Below, piece by piece: positions 16,888 to 28,595 of a DNA stretch of 64,000 nucleotides. The number at the start of each line of letters is the position of its first letter. Positions within the stretch are counted from its first letter, which is position 1. The stretch is taken from the NCBI GenBank assembly GCA_949373085.1, contig CASICJ010000025.1:41027-105026 (forward strand), read 5' to 3'. The DNA comes from an uncultured Verrucomicrobiales bacterium (GTDB lineage Bacteria; Verrucomicrobiota; Verrucomicrobiia; Verrucomicrobiales; Akkermansiaceae). Made by a program: the position numbers and the translations under genes. The notes under the pieces were generated by a model. It saw only the letters and a list, made by a program, of their open reading frames with translations, ran no database searches and was not told the DNA's origin.

Positions 16888-19854
16888 ATGACGGATTTGC
16901 CTTATCACCGCGACGGGGAGCTGGTTCCCTTCGGGCAACTAGTCTCGCGGATCTCCGGTCGTCTCGATACTGGCGAAACGCTGCGTCGGCTCTACGCCAC
17001 CGATGCCTCGGAATATCAGGAACTACCCGCCGGTGTGGTGTTCCCGGAGAGCGATGAGGATCTTCGGGAAGTGATCCGCTTTGCCCGCCGCAATCGGCTT
17101 GGCCTGATTCCTCGTGCTGCCGGTACCTCTCTTGCTGGTCAATGTGTTGGCGACGGGTTGGTGGTCGATATCTCGAAGCACTTGACCCGTATCCTCTCGG
17201 TGGATGAGAAGACCCGCCGCGTTTGTGTCCAACCGGGCGTGGTTCGCGATGAATTGAACCGGTTCCTCGCGCCCCGCGAAATGCTCTTTGGCCCGGAAAC
17301 CTCCACCGCTAATCGCGCCATGATGGGCGGGATGGTGGGCAATAATTCGTGCGGCTCAAATTCGATTGTCTATGGCAGCACTCGCGATCACCTTGTTTCT
17401 CTCAGGGGCTTCCTGAGTGATGGAAGCGAGGTCACGATTGAGGCACTCAGCAACCAGGAATTCTTGGCAAAATGTGATGGCCCCGAAAGTCTGGAAACGC
17501 AGATTTACCAGGGAGTAAGAGCGATGCTAAGTGATCCGGATAACCGGGTCGCAATTACTGAAAATTTTCCCCTCGCCTCTATTCCGCGTCGCAACACTGG
17601 TTATGCCCTTGACCTTTTGATGGATGCCGAAGTTTTTGATCCGGCATCCGAGAAACCGTTCAATCTTTGCAAGCTCATTGCCGGTTCGGAAGGAACCCTG
17701 TTTTTTGCGACCGAGATTGAACTCGCGTGTTCACCTCTCCCTCCACCACATGCCGCCCTCGTTTGTGGTCATTTTGAAAGTGTCAACGAATCGCTGCAGG
17801 CCAACCTGCTCGCCCTGCCTCACACGCCAAGTGCTTGTGAGCTCATTGACCGACACATACTCGATTGCACCAAGTCGAACCTTTCTCAGCAAAGGAACCG
17901 GGATTTTGTGGTGGGTGATCCTGGCGCGATCCTTGTCGTTGAGATTCGCCGGGACAGCCGGGAAGAAACCGAGGCCGCAGTGCGGGAACTCGTCGCTAGT
18001 TGGCAGGACGCCGGGCAGGGATACTCCTATCCCGTGCTCTGGGGTGAAGAGGGTCATAAAGTCTGGGAACTTCGTAAGGCGGGCCAGGGGTTGATGAGCA
18101 ATGTTGTTGGCGACACGAAGCCTCGCGAGAATGTTGAGGATACGGCGGTCGATGTGAAAGATCTACCCAACTACATTGCCGAATTTGATGAGTTGCTCTC
18201 GACTAAATACAGCATTGATTGTGTCTACTATGCTCATGCGGGCTCAGGTGAACTTCACACCCGACCACTCTTTAATCTCAAGACGCCGGAGGGACAAAAA
18301 ATGTTTCGTGATGTCGCTACCGACATCGCACATCTCGTGAAAAAATACCGAGGGTCCCTGAGCGGAGAACATGGTGACGGACGGCTACGCGGCGAGTTTA
18401 TCCCACTGATGGTCGGTGACCATTGTTACCAGCTGATGCGCGAGGTGAAGGCGGTATTCGATCCCGAAAATATCTTTAATCCGGGAAAGATCGTGGACAC
18501 CCCGCCGATGGATACCTCACTGCGCCACAGCGCGGGGCAGGGGACGCCGGATTACGAAACGGTCTTTGATTTTAGCGACACCATGGGTGTGCTACGCGCT
18601 TCCGAGAAATGCAACGGATCGGGCGACTGCCGCAAAGGGCCACAGGCAGGCGGCACGATGTGCCCGAGCTACATGGCAACTCGTGAGGAAAAGCACACCA
18701 CCCGTGCCCGCGCAAATATCCTGCGCCAAATTCTCACTGAGCCGGCTGATGCCGAGCGCCCCTTCAATAGCGAGGAGATTAAAGAGGTCATGGATCTCTG
18801 CATATCCTGTAAAGCGTGCAAATCCGAGTGCCCATCCAGCGTGGACATGACCAAGCTCAAGGCCGAGTTCCAGCAGCATTATCACGATGCGAATGGCGTT
18901 CCGCTGCGCTCACGGATGGTTGCGCATTTTGCCGACAGTGCGCGCCTCGCCTCGTTTGCACCTCGGCTCTACAATGCATTTTTTCAGACTCCGATTCTGC
19001 GCCGTATCGCCAACCTACTTATCGGCTTTCACTCTGAGCGCAGCATTCCGAGACTCAACCGCATCACGCTGCGTCGCTGGTTTTCTGGCCGCACTCCACT
19101 TGTCCCCACGCGTGGTAAGCGTCTCGGGAAAGTACACATCTTCTGCGATGAGTTCACCAATTACAATGACCTGGATGCCGGCATCGCAACTGTCGAGTTG
19201 CTGGAGCTTTTGGGCTACGAGGTCAACTTGCCCGATCACGTCGAAAGCGGACGGGCTTCGCTTTCCAAGGGTCTTGTCCGGCGAGCCCAGGGCTTCGCCA
19301 ATGAGAACGTCCGTCGGCTGTCCTCGATTGTTTCAGGGGAAGAACCGCTCCTGGGTATCGAACCGTCCGCGCTCCTCAGTTTCCGCGATGAATACCCTGC
19401 GCTGGTCGATCCCGCGCTGCGCGAAACTTCCCGAGAGCTCGCATCCCATTGTCTGCTACTCGACGAGTTTATTGTCCGCGAGGCCGATGCGGGCCGAATC
19501 GATAGTGCGTGTTTTACCGATGAGGTCCGCACCATTCATGTTCATGGCCACTGCCACCAGAAGGCCCTCGCTTCAACCGATCCCACCTTGCAAATGCTTT
19601 CATTACCCGGGAATTATTCGGTGAGCGAAATCCCTTCAGGGTGTTGTGGTATGGCTGGGTCTTTCGGATACGAGAAAGAGCATTATGAAGTGTCAATGCA
19701 GGTGGGCTCGTTGGTTCTTTTTCCTCATCTGAAGAAACTCGATCAATCGATTCTTATCGCTGCCGCTGGAACCAGTTGCCGCCACCAGATTACCGATGGT
19801 GTTGATCGAACCGCTTTGCATCCAGCCAAGATCCTACGTGATGCGTTCGCCTGA
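16888..19854 (+). CDS. FAD-linked oxidase fused to a Fe-S/CCG dehydrogenase subunit (GlcD-GlcF/D-lactate dehydrogenase-like)
   Basis: A 988-residue two-part dehydrogenase. About residues 35-215 form the FAD-binding (PCMH) domain with P-R-A-A-G-T-S-L-A-G-Q, and about 290-545 the FAD-oxidase C-terminal domain with G-E-H-G-D-G. About 570-660 holds two ferredoxin-like motifs: C-x5-C-x11-C-P in the first (K-C-N-G-S-G-D-C...), and C-I-S-C-K-A-C-K-S-E-C-P near 638. The C-terminal part carries CCG-type cysteine motifs (H-C-H-Q-K and G-C-C-G-M-A-G). Such proteins oxidise D-2-hydroxyacids (D-lactate, glycolate or 2-hydroxyglutarate) at the membrane and pass electrons to quinone. The exact substrate cannot be fixed from sequence. 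It is a single gene, apparently richer in G+C than the preceding ones. Confidence 0.9.
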   Translation: MTDLPYHRDGELVPFGQLVSRISGRLDTGETLRRLYATDASEYQELPAGVVFPESDEDLREVIRFARRNRLGLIPRAAGTSLAGQCVGDGLVVDISKHLTRILSVDEKTRRVCVQPGVVRDELNRFLAPREMLFGPETSTANRAMMGGMVGNNSCGSNSIVYGSTRDHLVSLRGFLSDGSEVTIEALSNQEFLAKCDGPESLETQIYQGVRAMLSDPDNRVAITENFPLASIPRRNTGYALDLLMDAEVFDPASEKPFNLCKLIAGSEGTLFFATEIELACSPLPPPHAALVCGHFESVNESLQANLLALPHTPSACELIDRHILDCTKSNLSQQRNRDFVVGDPGAILVVEIRRDSREETEAAVRELVASWQDAGQGYSYPVLWGEEGHKVWELRKAGQGLMSNVVGDTKPRENVEDTAVDVKDLPNYIAEFDELLSTKYSIDCVYYAHAGSGELHTRPLFNLKTPEGQKMFRDVATDIAHLVKKYRGSLSGEHGDGRLRGEFIPLMVGDHCYQLMREVKAVFDPENIFNPGKIVDTPPMDTSLRHSAGQGTPDYETVFDFSDTMGVLRASEKCNGSGDCRKGPQAGGTMCPSYMATREEKHTTRARANILRQILTEPADAERPFNSEEIKEVMDLCISCKACKSECPSSVDMTKLKAEFQQHYHDANGVPLRSRMVAHFADSARLASFAPRLYNAFFQTPILRRIANLLIGFHSERSIPRLNRITLRRWFSGRTPLVPTRGKRLGKVHIFCDEFTNYNDLDAGIATVELLELLGYEVNLPDHVESGRASLSKGLVRRAQGFANENVRRLSSIVSGEEPLLGIEPSALLSFRDEYPALVDPALRETSRELASHCLLLDEFIVREADAGRIDSACFTDEVRTIHVHGHCHQKALASTDPTLQMLSLPGNYSVSEIPSGCCGMAGSFGYEKEHYEVSMQVGSLVLFPHLKKLDQSILIAAAGTSCRHQITDGVDRTALHPAKILRDAFA

Positions 19855-19868
19855 GCTTATCAGCTACT

Positions 19869-19885
19869 GAATTCTCCTAGAATTC
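19869..19885 (+). terminator. Stem-loop after the FAD/Fe-S gene (weak terminator candidate)
   Basis: A perfect 7-base-pair stem (GAATTCT/AGAATTC) with a 3-base loop, 14 bases after the stop codon. There is no T-run, so it may be a transcript-end stabiliser and not an intrinsic terminator. Confidence 0.3.
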
Positions 19886-20005
19886 CCTCTGCAAATCTTC
19901 GGTAATAGAGTCGCTTGGAACCTCCCCGCAGAAGATTGAGGAAGAATTGTCCGAAACGGGCAGTAGTTATCAAGTGGAGAAAACCCAACCAAGTGAGTAA
20001 GAATT

Positions 20006-21250
20006 ATGAATAAGGAGGAACAAGATCATGAGCAGCTTGGTTTATCCCGACGGGGATTCCTGCATGGAATGGGTGGCGCCGGAGCCCTTTTGGGAATGAC
20101 CGGGATGGCTGCGGCCGATGACACTCCGAAGGATGCCGACGGAAAAGTGATTCCGGGATTTGAGAAACACAAGAATGACCCGGATGCCGCGAAAGGCTGG
20201 CAGCCGGTTTCGGATCGCAAGGTCCGTGTCGGCATTGCAGGATATGGGCTCTGCAAATTTGGGGCGGCATTCTTTTATCAAAACCATCCCAATGTCGAAG
20301 TGGTGGCCGCGACCGATCTCGACCCTGGTCGCTGTGCCGCTTTGGCCAGAGCGGTCGGTGCGAAGAAGATCTATCCGTCCTGCGAAGAGATGATTAAGGA
20401 CAAGAGTATTGAAGCGGTTTATATCGCGACCGATGCGCCGAGTCATGCGCGTCTTGCTATCATGGCTTTGGAGCATGGTAAACACGCCTGTTCCGCGGTT
20501 CCTGCTGTTTTTGGGTTTGAGGCAGAAGACGAGGCGGAGAAATTATTCAATGCCGTCAAGAAGAGCGGCATGAAGTATATGCTTAATGAGACTTCGACTT
20601 TCCATGCGGCGCTTTATGAAAAACGGATGCAGTATCAGGCCGGAGCGCTCGGAAAAATCCTCTATTCAGAAGGAGAGTATTATCACGATGGCGTCGGCGT
20701 GCTCGGAAGTTATAATCCGAAGAATGGCAAGATCGATAAGTATGGTTGGCGCCGTTCCGTTCCGCCGATGTGGTATCCCACGCATGCGACGGCCTATTAT
20801 ATTTCGGTGACGGGCGGGCGGCTGACCGAGGTGTCCGGCTTGGGAACGAACAGTCTTTATCCGGTCTACAAGGATGGCGATAACCAGCACAAGAATCCGT
20901 TTGGTTCCGAGGTTGCCATGTTCAAAACCAGCGAAGGGGGGATGTCCAGAATGGCGGTGAGTTGGGATATGAAAAACGCCCACGGAGAGCAAGGTCGGGT
21001 CTACGGACAAAAGCCTCATGATAAGAAGATCAAGGGGAGCCGTCCGCCTTTGCCGCCTGGCGTGAGTGGAGGCGGTCATGGCGGTTCGCACGGACAATTG
21101 ACGAACAACTTTATCGAGTCGATTCTGCTTGATCAGAAGCCCATCGTCGATGTTGGCGACGCCTTGAACATGACCTTGGCCGGCGTCATTGCCCATCAGT
21201 CGGCTCTCAAAGTTGGCGAGTGGATGAAGATTCCGCAGTATGCTTTGTGA
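20006..21250 (+). CDS. Tat-exported Gfo/Idh/MocA family oxidoreductase
   Basis: A 414-residue NAD(P)-dependent-type Rossmann protein with a twin-arginine signal (S-R-R-G-F-L-H at R15-R16, hydrophobic to about 35). It is therefore probably exported folded, with its cofactor. The Rossmann motif R-V-G-I-A-G-Y-G-L lies near 73-81. The segment normally reading E-K-P in this family is here S-A-V-P-A (about 165), so the usual catalytic Lys is missing. The P-P-M-W-Y-P-T-H-A block near 250 is typical of the planctomycete/verrucomicrobial Tat-exported branch. The likely role is sugar or polyol oxidation or a related periplasmic reaction; the substrate is unknown. It is convergent with the DUF1501 gene. 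Confidence 0.85.
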   Translation: MNKEEQDHEQLGLSRRGFLHGMGGAGALLGMTGMAAADDTPKDADGKVIPGFEKHKNDPDAAKGWQPVSDRKVRVGIAGYGLCKFGAAFFYQNHPNVEVVAATDLDPGRCAALARAVGAKKIYPSCEEMIKDKSIEAVYIATDAPSHARLAIMALEHGKHACSAVPAVFGFEAEDEAEKLFNAVKKSGMKYMLNETSTFHAALYEKRMQYQAGALGKILYSEGEYYHDGVGVLGSYNPKNGKIDKYGWRRSVPPMWYPTHATAYYISVTGGRLTEVSGLGTNSLYPVYKDGDNQHKNPFGSEVAMFKTSEGGMSRMAVSWDMKNAHGEQGRVYGQKPHDKKIKGSRPPLPPGVSGGGHGGSHGQLTNNFIESILLDQKPIVDVGDALNMTLAGVIAHQSALKVGEWMKIPQYAL

Positions 21251-21281
21251 GAGACGGAGATAAATTCTACCTGATTCTTGT

Positions 21282-21300
21282 TGGCGTGATTTCCACGCCA
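21282..21300. other. Stem-loop after the Gfo/Idh/MocA gene
   Basis: TGGCGTG pairs with CACGCCA (7 base pairs, 5-base loop), 32 bases after the stop. No T-run follows on the plus strand. It sits between two convergent genes and may serve transcript ends in either direction. The rest of 21251-21498 shows no gene. Confidence 0.3.
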
Positions 21301-21498
21301 GATTCCTCCGCTTGCTCGGTATCAATCAAAAGAATTGAGGCCCCTGTTTCAAGGCCTTGATTAGGACGATTCTGCTCTGTTCCACTTGTCAAAATACCAT
21401 CGTAATTCTGCCCTCTAAGTTACGCGTTAGCGACCTTGATTTGTGGCTAATTAAGATGCCCGCTCGAGCACGAGGTGTGAACATCAATCGATGGGGAT

Positions 21499-22890
21499 CT
21501 AATGAAGGATGCTTGTCATCACGTTTCCATGTACGTCGGTCAGTCGCATGTCGCGCCCGCCGTAACGGTAGGTCAGCTTTTCATGATCCATGCCAAGTTG
21601 GTGCAACACCGTGGCCCAAAGGTCATATGCCGTAGTTTTGTCTTCAGTCGCATGGTAGCCTAGATCATCGGTGGCTCCGTGCACGCTACCCCCCTTGACT
21701 CCACCTCCGGCCATCCATAGGCTGAAACCATAAGGATTGTGATCGCGGCCATTGTTGCCCTGTGAAAAGGGTGTGCGACCAAACTCGCCGGTAAAGATAA
21801 TCAAGGTGCTCTCCAGTAGGCCACGCTGTTTGAGATCGTTGATGAGAGCCGCAATGGGCTGGTCGACCTGTCGGGCCATTTCCTGATGACCATGGGGTAG
21901 GTTGCCATGCTGATCCCAGGGGTTGGGCCGTTGCCCGTCTCCTTTGAAGTTGGAGCAAGACAACTCGACAAAGCGCACCCCCTTTTCCACCAAGCGACGG
22001 GCCACCATGCACTGCTGCCCATAACCAGCGACTAGCGGATCTTTGTGCTCGAAGCCATATGCCCGCTTGAGATAGGCCGGCTCTTTGTCGAGGTCCATCA
22101 ATTCAGGGACCGCCGATTGCATGCGGAAGGCGGTTTCATAATTTTTAATTGCCGACTTCACATCCCCTTCGGCGGCCGAGCGTTTGGCAAAGGCTCCATC
22201 TAGCTGCTCTAAAAACTCCAGGCTGGCCCGCTGCTCTTTCAAAGGTCGGCTAGGCTTCACACGACTTACCACTTCATCTTGATCCAGATTAAAAAACGAG
22301 GCCCCTGTGGTGGCAGGCAAAAAACCACTGCCAAAAATCGATTTACCCCCATGAGGAATACCGGTTTTGTTATTCAGCACCACATAACCGGGGAGATTCT
22401 GATTCACACTGCCTAGACCGTAATTCACCCAAGCCCCCGCAGACGGCGAGCCAAGGAAGGGGAAGCCTGTATGCATGTAAAAGTTCCCCTGGGCATGTTC
22501 CGAAAACTTTGCCGTCATGCCGCGCACCAGAGCAATATCGTCGGCGCAACCTGCAATATGTGGGAAGAGGTTGGTCATCTCCAAACCCGACTGGCCATAT
22601 TTTTTTGATTCCCATGGCGACTGCATGATCTTGCCGTTGTTATCAAACTGGGTGCGTAGGATCTCCCCGGGCATATTTTTGCCATGCAGCTTTTTCAGCA
22701 GGGGCTTGGGGTCAAAACTGTCCACGTGGCTTACCCCCCCAGACATATAACACAAAATCACCGAGCGTGCCTTCGCTTGATGATGTCTGGGCTTGCCCTC
22801 CGCCGCATTTAAATGGTTCAGGGCCAGCCCTCCGAGGCTGCCAAAGCCTAGCTGCATGAATCGTCGACGGTAATAAGTATCAGTAAACAT
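21499..22890 (-). CDS. DUF1501 family Tat-exported protein
   Basis: A 463-residue protein with an N-terminal [15 protein letters not shown] Tat-like signal (residues 7-21). It has the sulfatase/alkaline-phosphatase-like fold typical of DUF1501: [16 protein letters not shown] near 48-62, and [10 protein letters not shown] with a following D-H-N-P-Y-G. DUF1501 genes are found almost always beside PSD1/DUF1549/DUF1553 cytochrome genes in Planctomycetota and Verrucomicrobiota, as here. The molecular function is not established. Its start overlaps the end of the upstream cytochrome gene by 11 bases, so the two are coupled. Confidence 0.9.
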   Translation of the reverse strand: MFTDTYYRRRFMQLGFGSLGGLALNHLNAAEGKPRHHQAKARSVILCYMSGGVSHVDSFDPKPLLKKLHGKNMPGEILRTQFDNNGKIMQSPWESKKYGQSGLEMTNLFPHIAGCADDIALVRGMTAKFSEHAQGNFYMHTGFPFLGSPSAGAWVNYGLGSVNQNLPGYVVLNNKTGIPHGGKSIFGSGFLPATTGASFFNLDQDEVVSRVKPSRPLKEQRASLEFLEQLDGAFAKRSAAEGDVKSAIKNYETAFRMQSAVPELMDLDKEPAYLKRAYGFEHKDPLVAGYGQQCMVARRLVEKGVRFVELSCSNFKGDGQRPNPWDQHGNLPHGHQEMARQVDQPIAALINDLKQRGLLESTLIIFTGEFGRTPFSQGNNGRDHNPYGFSLWMAGGGVKGGSVHGATDDLGYHATEDKTTAYDLWATVLHQLGMDHEKLTYRYGGRDMRLTDVHGNVMTSILH

Positions 22891-25800
22891 AGATAAGTTC
22901 CTTTGAATTAAACAAGCTGGTAATCAATCGACGCCAGTCTTCGGTATCGGGGTTGTCACCTAAAAACTTCCCGCAAAGCGTCTGTTCGCTGTCCGTGATC
23001 TCACGGGCATAAAGCGTCACAAACAAATCACGCAAGACAACATCCACCTCCCGTTCCGTGTTTACACGTTTCAACAGATGGCCAGACAAATCTTCCGCCA
23101 AGCCATTCATCATACTCAAGGCCTGGGCCGGCACGTTGTCGCTGGGTCGCCGACTTACTGTGGTCACTGGCACTGGACGGTTGAAGGCAGTTAGGAAGGG
23201 GTTTAGGCGGTTCCGGATCACACTATCGTAAATTGCGCGCTTATTCTGTCCCGCCACGAAATACAGACTGTCATAAATCGCCTCCGCATCGAGACGACGT
23301 GGCGTGTAAAAAGACAAGTATTTGTTGACCGGATCAACCGCTTTGGCGGCTGCAGTGCTTTGACTACTCAATTTGAAAGTGCGGCTGGTCACCATCAACT
23401 TGAGGCTCTTCTTTAAAGACCAACCATTTTTCTTAAAATTATTGGCCAGAAAATCTAGCAGTTCGGGGTGGGAGGGCTGGCCCCCCATGCGTCCGAAGTT
23501 GTCAGTCGTGGTCACCAGGCCAGCTCCAAACACATAATTCCACATGCGGTTGACCACCACACGTCGTGTCAGGGGATTGTTGTCACCGACAATATCCTGT
23601 GCCAGCTCCAGGCGCCCACTGTTTTTGTTGTAAGCTTTGTTCGCAAAAATTTCCAAAAACTGCCGGGGTACTGCCTCTCCCTCACTTTGGTGGTCGCCAC
23701 GATTTAGAAAGGGGGCATCCACTGGGTCAGCCTCATAAACTCCGGGGGCACGAGTGGGGACGGGGATATCATTTTCGAGCCTGCGATACTGCTCGACTAG
23801 TGCCACTAGGTTTTCGGGTAACTGTTCGATATCATGGTTCAGCACGTTACTCTGTAGCAACTGCCCCAAAAACTCCGCTTCCTCATCGCTGACGGTGCCC
23901 GCCACCCATTTGTTCAAGATACTTTGGATGGTTGTTTGATACCCTTTCAACAAAGAAGCTTTGTCAACTGGGGGCGTGTCCACCCACAAACTCAGAGGAG
24001 TCCCCATACTCTGTGGAGCTTCGGGCCCCATCAGAATCTCGCTCACCCCCCACCAGCTACGCTCGTCCCCCTCTTGGTTGATCACGTCGCGAGCGGTGCG
24101 AAATTCATAATGGATTTTTTCACCCTGCCAGATATCCATCTTTCGTGAGCCCTGCCACACGGGAACAGGTTGATCGAGGCGATGATTGTCGTGCAGCAAG
24201 CCTCCAAATGGGTAGTGCCTGACTGCATAACGCCTATTGGCTTTATTTCCGGCGGCGCGTACCCAGAGGTTGTTGGCTGCCGCCGTCATGCGGGGCGAGC
24301 CCATTACCGCCGCATGTTTGTCGCTTATGAGATGGCTGTAAACTCCGGCAGGGTAGACATTTCGAAACACATTCTTACCTTCCCCCCTCAAGGAAAAAGA
24401 GCCGGCAGGTTGTGGAGAGAGATGTGAGCCATTACCAGTTTTGAAAAAGGTGGCCACTACTTTGGGGTCGCCTAAATCATAGTAAGCAACCGCTTCTTCT
24501 TTAACCTTTCTGTTCTGCTCCTTCACCCTCCCGACATGCTCCTGCAACCCCTTCCAGTAAGACCTAAATTCTTGCGGCTCCTGCTCGCTGATCCGAAGCC
24601 ATGGGGTCAGGGCATCACTGTCGTGCTGTTTTTTTGTGCCCTCCACCTTTTCCAGCCTGTCCTGGAGTGATTCCAGTTGAGAAAGCCAGTAGGTCGCAAA
24701 AGCTTTTTTGATTTGAGGTTTCAGTTGCTTGATGGCGTCTTGATGGCGTCGTTGTTTTTCCTGGCTGTCCACCACAATGGTGGCGGGGCGGTTGCTAATC
24801 ATCACCCCATAAAAGCGGGTGTAGTCTTTCTGACTGATAGGGTCAAATTTGTGATCGTGGCAACGGGCACATGACACCGTGAGGGCCATGGTGGCCTTGC
24901 TCACCACATCCACCTGATTGTCGGTGAAATTCACCATTTCCTGATAGGCGTCCACTACCCCATAACCAAAAGGATTCATGCGCAGATGTGCGGGGCCCAT
25001 AGCCGACTCATTGATTTGAGTTTCTTGATTGATTCGGGGCTTCGCCAACAAATCGCCGGCCAGATGTTCGATCATCAACTGGTCATATGGCACATCCTGT
25101 TCCAGGGCTCGTATTAAGTAATCACGATACTGCTGGGCAAAGGCGATACGGGGATCGCCCTCACTGCCATGACTTTCGCTGTAGCGGTACCAGTCCATCC
25201 AGTGCCGGGCCCAACGTTCCGCATAAGCTTTGCTGGTCAACAATGTGTCGACGTAATTTTCATATCGTTTTGGATCCTTGCTCGACGTAAAGGTTGCCAC
25301 GTCGTCAGGGGAGGGGGGTAAGCCCGTTAATACCAACGATACCCGGCGCAACAAAGTGAGTGGATCGGCGAGGTCGCCAGGTGCTAGTTCCTGCTGTTTC
25401 AGACGATCATACACAAAATTATCAATGGGATTGCGGCGCCAATCGGCGTTGTTCACTTTCGGTAATACAGGGTTTTTGATCGGCTGGAACGACCACCACT
25501 TTTTACGGTCGTCCCGGACATCGTCCCAGCTGCGCACCGCTTTTTTTAGACTGTTCGCCGTGGGCTGAGTATGGCGTGGATCCGGAGCCCCCATTCTTAC
25601 CCACTTTGTAAAATCAGCGATGACACTATCGATCAACTTGGGCGCTTTTTCGGGCATGCTCTCTACCCCGGCCTGATGGCGGATGGACTGGATCAATAGG
25701 CTTTCATTGGGATCTCCCGGTATGATGACCTTCCCCGAATCCCCTCCCTCTTTTAGAGGCTGACTCCAGTCGAGGGCCAGACCACCCTTCTTTTTATTGA

Positions 25801-26056
25801 TTGAATTGTGGCAGTCGTAACATTGCTCGGCCAAGACCGGGCGGATCTTCATTTCAAAAAACTCCCGTTGAGCCTCCTTTATGGTCTGGTTCTCTGCCAA
25901 CACGCTAGAGATTGAAAACATCCACAGGCACAACAAGATCACGCAAGAGATTGATTTTCTCAGGTTCACCTTTCTAAGCGGCCAAATCGGATGATTCTTC
26001 TTGGCACAGACCTGATTTATATGAGTTGAAGCTTTGATTCCCTGGGGGTGGTTCAT
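22880..26056 (-). CDS. Planctomycete-type cytochrome c (PSD1) with DUF1549 and DUF1553 domains
   Basis: About 1058 residues. After a hydrophobic export segment (about 36-54, ending V-L-A) comes the PSD1 haem motif C-Y-D-C-H (C79, C82, H83). A DUF1549 domain follows (about 200-420, containing a second C-A-R-C-H motif), then a long middle region and a C-terminal DUF1553 domain (about 790-1050). It is an exported c-type haem protein whose role alongside DUF1501 is not known. Start choice is uncertain: ATG at 26056 leaves about 35 residues before the signal, TTG at 26089 adds 11 more, and GTG at 25969 would start right at the signal. The 26090-26304 gap should hold its promoter. Confidence 0.88.
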   Translation of the reverse strand: MNHPQGIKASTHINQVCAKKNHPIWPLRKVNLRKSISCVILLCLWMFSISSVLAENQTIKEAQREFFEMKIRPVLAEQCYDCHNSINKKKGGLALDWSQPLKEGGDSGKVIIPGDPNESLLIQSIRHQAGVESMPEKAPKLIDSVIADFTKWVRMGAPDPRHTQPTANSLKKAVRSWDDVRDDRKKWWSFQPIKNPVLPKVNNADWRRNPIDNFVYDRLKQQELAPGDLADPLTLLRRVSLVLTGLPPSPDDVATFTSSKDPKRYENYVDTLLTSKAYAERWARHWMDWYRYSESHGSEGDPRIAFAQQYRDYLIRALEQDVPYDQLMIEHLAGDLLAKPRINQETQINESAMGPAHLRMNPFGYGVVDAYQEMVNFTDNQVDVVSKATMALTVSCARCHDHKFDPISQKDYTRFYGVMISNRPATIVVDSQEKQRRHQDAIKQLKPQIKKAFATYWLSQLESLQDRLEKVEGTKKQHDSDALTPWLRISEQEPQEFRSYWKGLQEHVGRVKEQNRKVKEEAVAYYDLGDPKVVATFFKTGNGSHLSPQPAGSFSLRGEGKNVFRNVYPAGVYSHLISDKHAAVMGSPRMTAAANNLWVRAAGNKANRRYAVRHYPFGGLLHDNHRLDQPVPVWQGSRKMDIWQGEKIHYEFRTARDVINQEGDERSWWGVSEILMGPEAPQSMGTPLSLWVDTPPVDKASLLKGYQTTIQSILNKWVAGTVSDEEAEFLGQLLQSNVLNHDIEQLPENLVALVEQYRRLENDIPVPTRAPGVYEADPVDAPFLNRGDHQSEGEAVPRQFLEIFANKAYNKNSGRLELAQDIVGDNNPLTRRVVVNRMWNYVFGAGLVTTTDNFGRMGGQPSHPELLDFLANNFKKNGWSLKKSLKLMVTSRTFKLSSQSTAAAKAVDPVNKYLSFYTPRRLDAEAIYDSLYFVAGQNKRAIYDSVIRNRLNPFLTAFNRPVPVTTVSRRPSDNVPAQALSMMNGLAEDLSGHLLKRVNTEREVDVVLRDLFVTLYAREITDSEQTLCGKFLGDNPDTEDWRRLITSLFNSKELIYVY

Positions 26057-26304
26057 GGTCAGCGGAGCGTGAGAAAAGAGGATGTTCAATTTCTGGGGCG
26101 AATTTGAACAAGTATCGAGATATTTAGGAGCAACGACAACCCATAAAACCGTAAAAAGTTATACTGCTAGAAAATTGCTTTTGGCGTGATGGCACGGTTG
26201 CTTGGAATAGCTCAGAATATTTCAAATCAATCTGACTTTGCTTGCCACGTGCATCTAATGGACTGAGGTGTTTGGGTCACCCCTTCTTCTTGCTATAAAG
26301 TGAA

Positions 26305-27384
26305 TTAGCATTGGGGTGCCGCCCCTATCGTTCCTCCCTCGATGAACTTCGCTTTTGTGAGGGTTTGTCTCTTGTCTTCGTTTCCGCGTGCTACGTTGTC
26401 GATCCAGCGCACGATGCGTCTCACGACCGGGCGGGCGTCCCAGTGGATGTGGGCCACTGATGGTTCACACCATGCAAAGCTTGGGGCGGAGTCCATACAA
26501 ATAAGCGAAACGTCCTTCGGGATTCTTATTCCTCGGGTGGCTAAAAAATAAACGGCAGCGTGGAATTGAAACGCCTCATCTAAAATGATTGCAGTGGGTG
26601 GGGTATGCTCGAATAACGATTCGAGCAGTGCTACAAATCCCTCTTTGCTTTCTTCCCAATCTGGGAGGTTGAATGTTCCGCTTGAGATGCCGGCGGTTTT
26701 GATTTCTTTCAAGAATGCTTCGGCGGATCCTCCGGGTGTCGGAGAGCGATGCTGCTTTTGCACAATCATTGTGATTCGTTGGTGGCCGAGTGCTATTAGG
26801 TGGCGCGTAGCGGTTACGCAGACTGGTGGCTTGTCTGGACCAGCGCTGGCGATCGGGATTCCTTTTCGTCGACCAAATAGGGCAAATGAAGGGGTCGAGT
26901 ATTTAGAAAACCATTCTAATACAGGGTGTGAACCGGCAATTATAATCCAAGCATCGGCCTCGGTATGGGTTACGAAAGCCGCGATGCGTCCGACATCCAT
27001 GCCAAGTTCCTTGAGCGACTTTTCCGAAAAGAAGGTTGTATGTCCAGCTTCCTCGAGTAGATGGCGAAGCTCCAAGATATAGCTCATATCGCCAATCTCG
27101 TAGGGAAGGGCGCTATCCTTTAGGAAGGCGATTCGAAGGCCTTGGCGGGCTTCGTTTTTTGGGGCCTCCACAATGAGTCGTTTGCGACCTTTTCCTTGCC
27201 CTAAAATAAGTCCCTCTGTTTCAAGGTTACAGAGAGCGCGTTCGATTGTTTTATGGCTGACTCGGAGCTCCAAGGCTAAGCGTGTTCTACCCGGCATAGT
27301 TTGTTGCCAGCGGCCTTTATGGATCCCCATACGCAGAAGGTCAGTGACCTGTTCAGTGATCGACGAAAAGCGGGATAAAGACAT
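26305..27384 (-). CDS. GntR/LacI hybrid transcriptional regulator
   Basis: A 359-residue regulator. Residues about 1-75 form a GntR-type winged helix-turn-helix (R-L-A-L-E-L-R-V-S-H-K-T-I-E-R-A-L is the recognition part, with L-E-T-E-G-L-I-L-G-Q-G-K-G as the wing). Residues about 85-350 form a LacI-type periplasmic-binding-protein ligand domain (G-H-Q-R-I-T-M-I near 195, D-V-S-L-I-C-M-D near 295). This is the AraR-like architecture common in Verrucomicrobiota and usually senses a sugar. It lies upstream of, and on the same strand as, the PSD1-DUF1501 pair, which makes that pair a possible target. It is divergent from the moxR operon. Confidence 0.87.
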   Translation of the reverse strand: MSLSRFSSITEQVTDLLRMGIHKGRWQQTMPGRTRLALELRVSHKTIERALCNLETEGLILGQGKGRKRLIVEAPKNEARQGLRIAFLKDSALPYEIGDMSYILELRHLLEEAGHTTFFSEKSLKELGMDVGRIAAFVTHTEADAWIIIAGSHPVLEWFSKYSTPSFALFGRRKGIPIASAGPDKPPVCVTATRHLIALGHQRITMIVQKQHRSPTPGGSAEAFLKEIKTAGISSGTFNLPDWEESKEGFVALLESLFEHTPPTAIILDEAFQFHAAVYFLATRGIRIPKDVSLICMDSAPSFAWCEPSVAHIHWDARPVVRRIVRWIDNVARGNEDKRQTLTKAKFIEGGTIGAAPQC

Positions 27385-27516
27385 CCTGAAAAGGTGCCTA
27401 AAAGGGTGCAGGTGAGCAACTGATTTTATTTGGGAAACTTGAAAAGAATTCTGTGCATTTTAAGGTAACTAAGGCTCAGTAAGGAGCGATAAGTAACCTG
27501 CTCCAGATTCACGTTC

Positions 27517-28542
<1,026 letters not shown>

Positions 28543-28595
28543 CCACACTTCGTTGTGGCGCCTGATTTTAATCTGCTGATTTTCGTCATCCAAGA

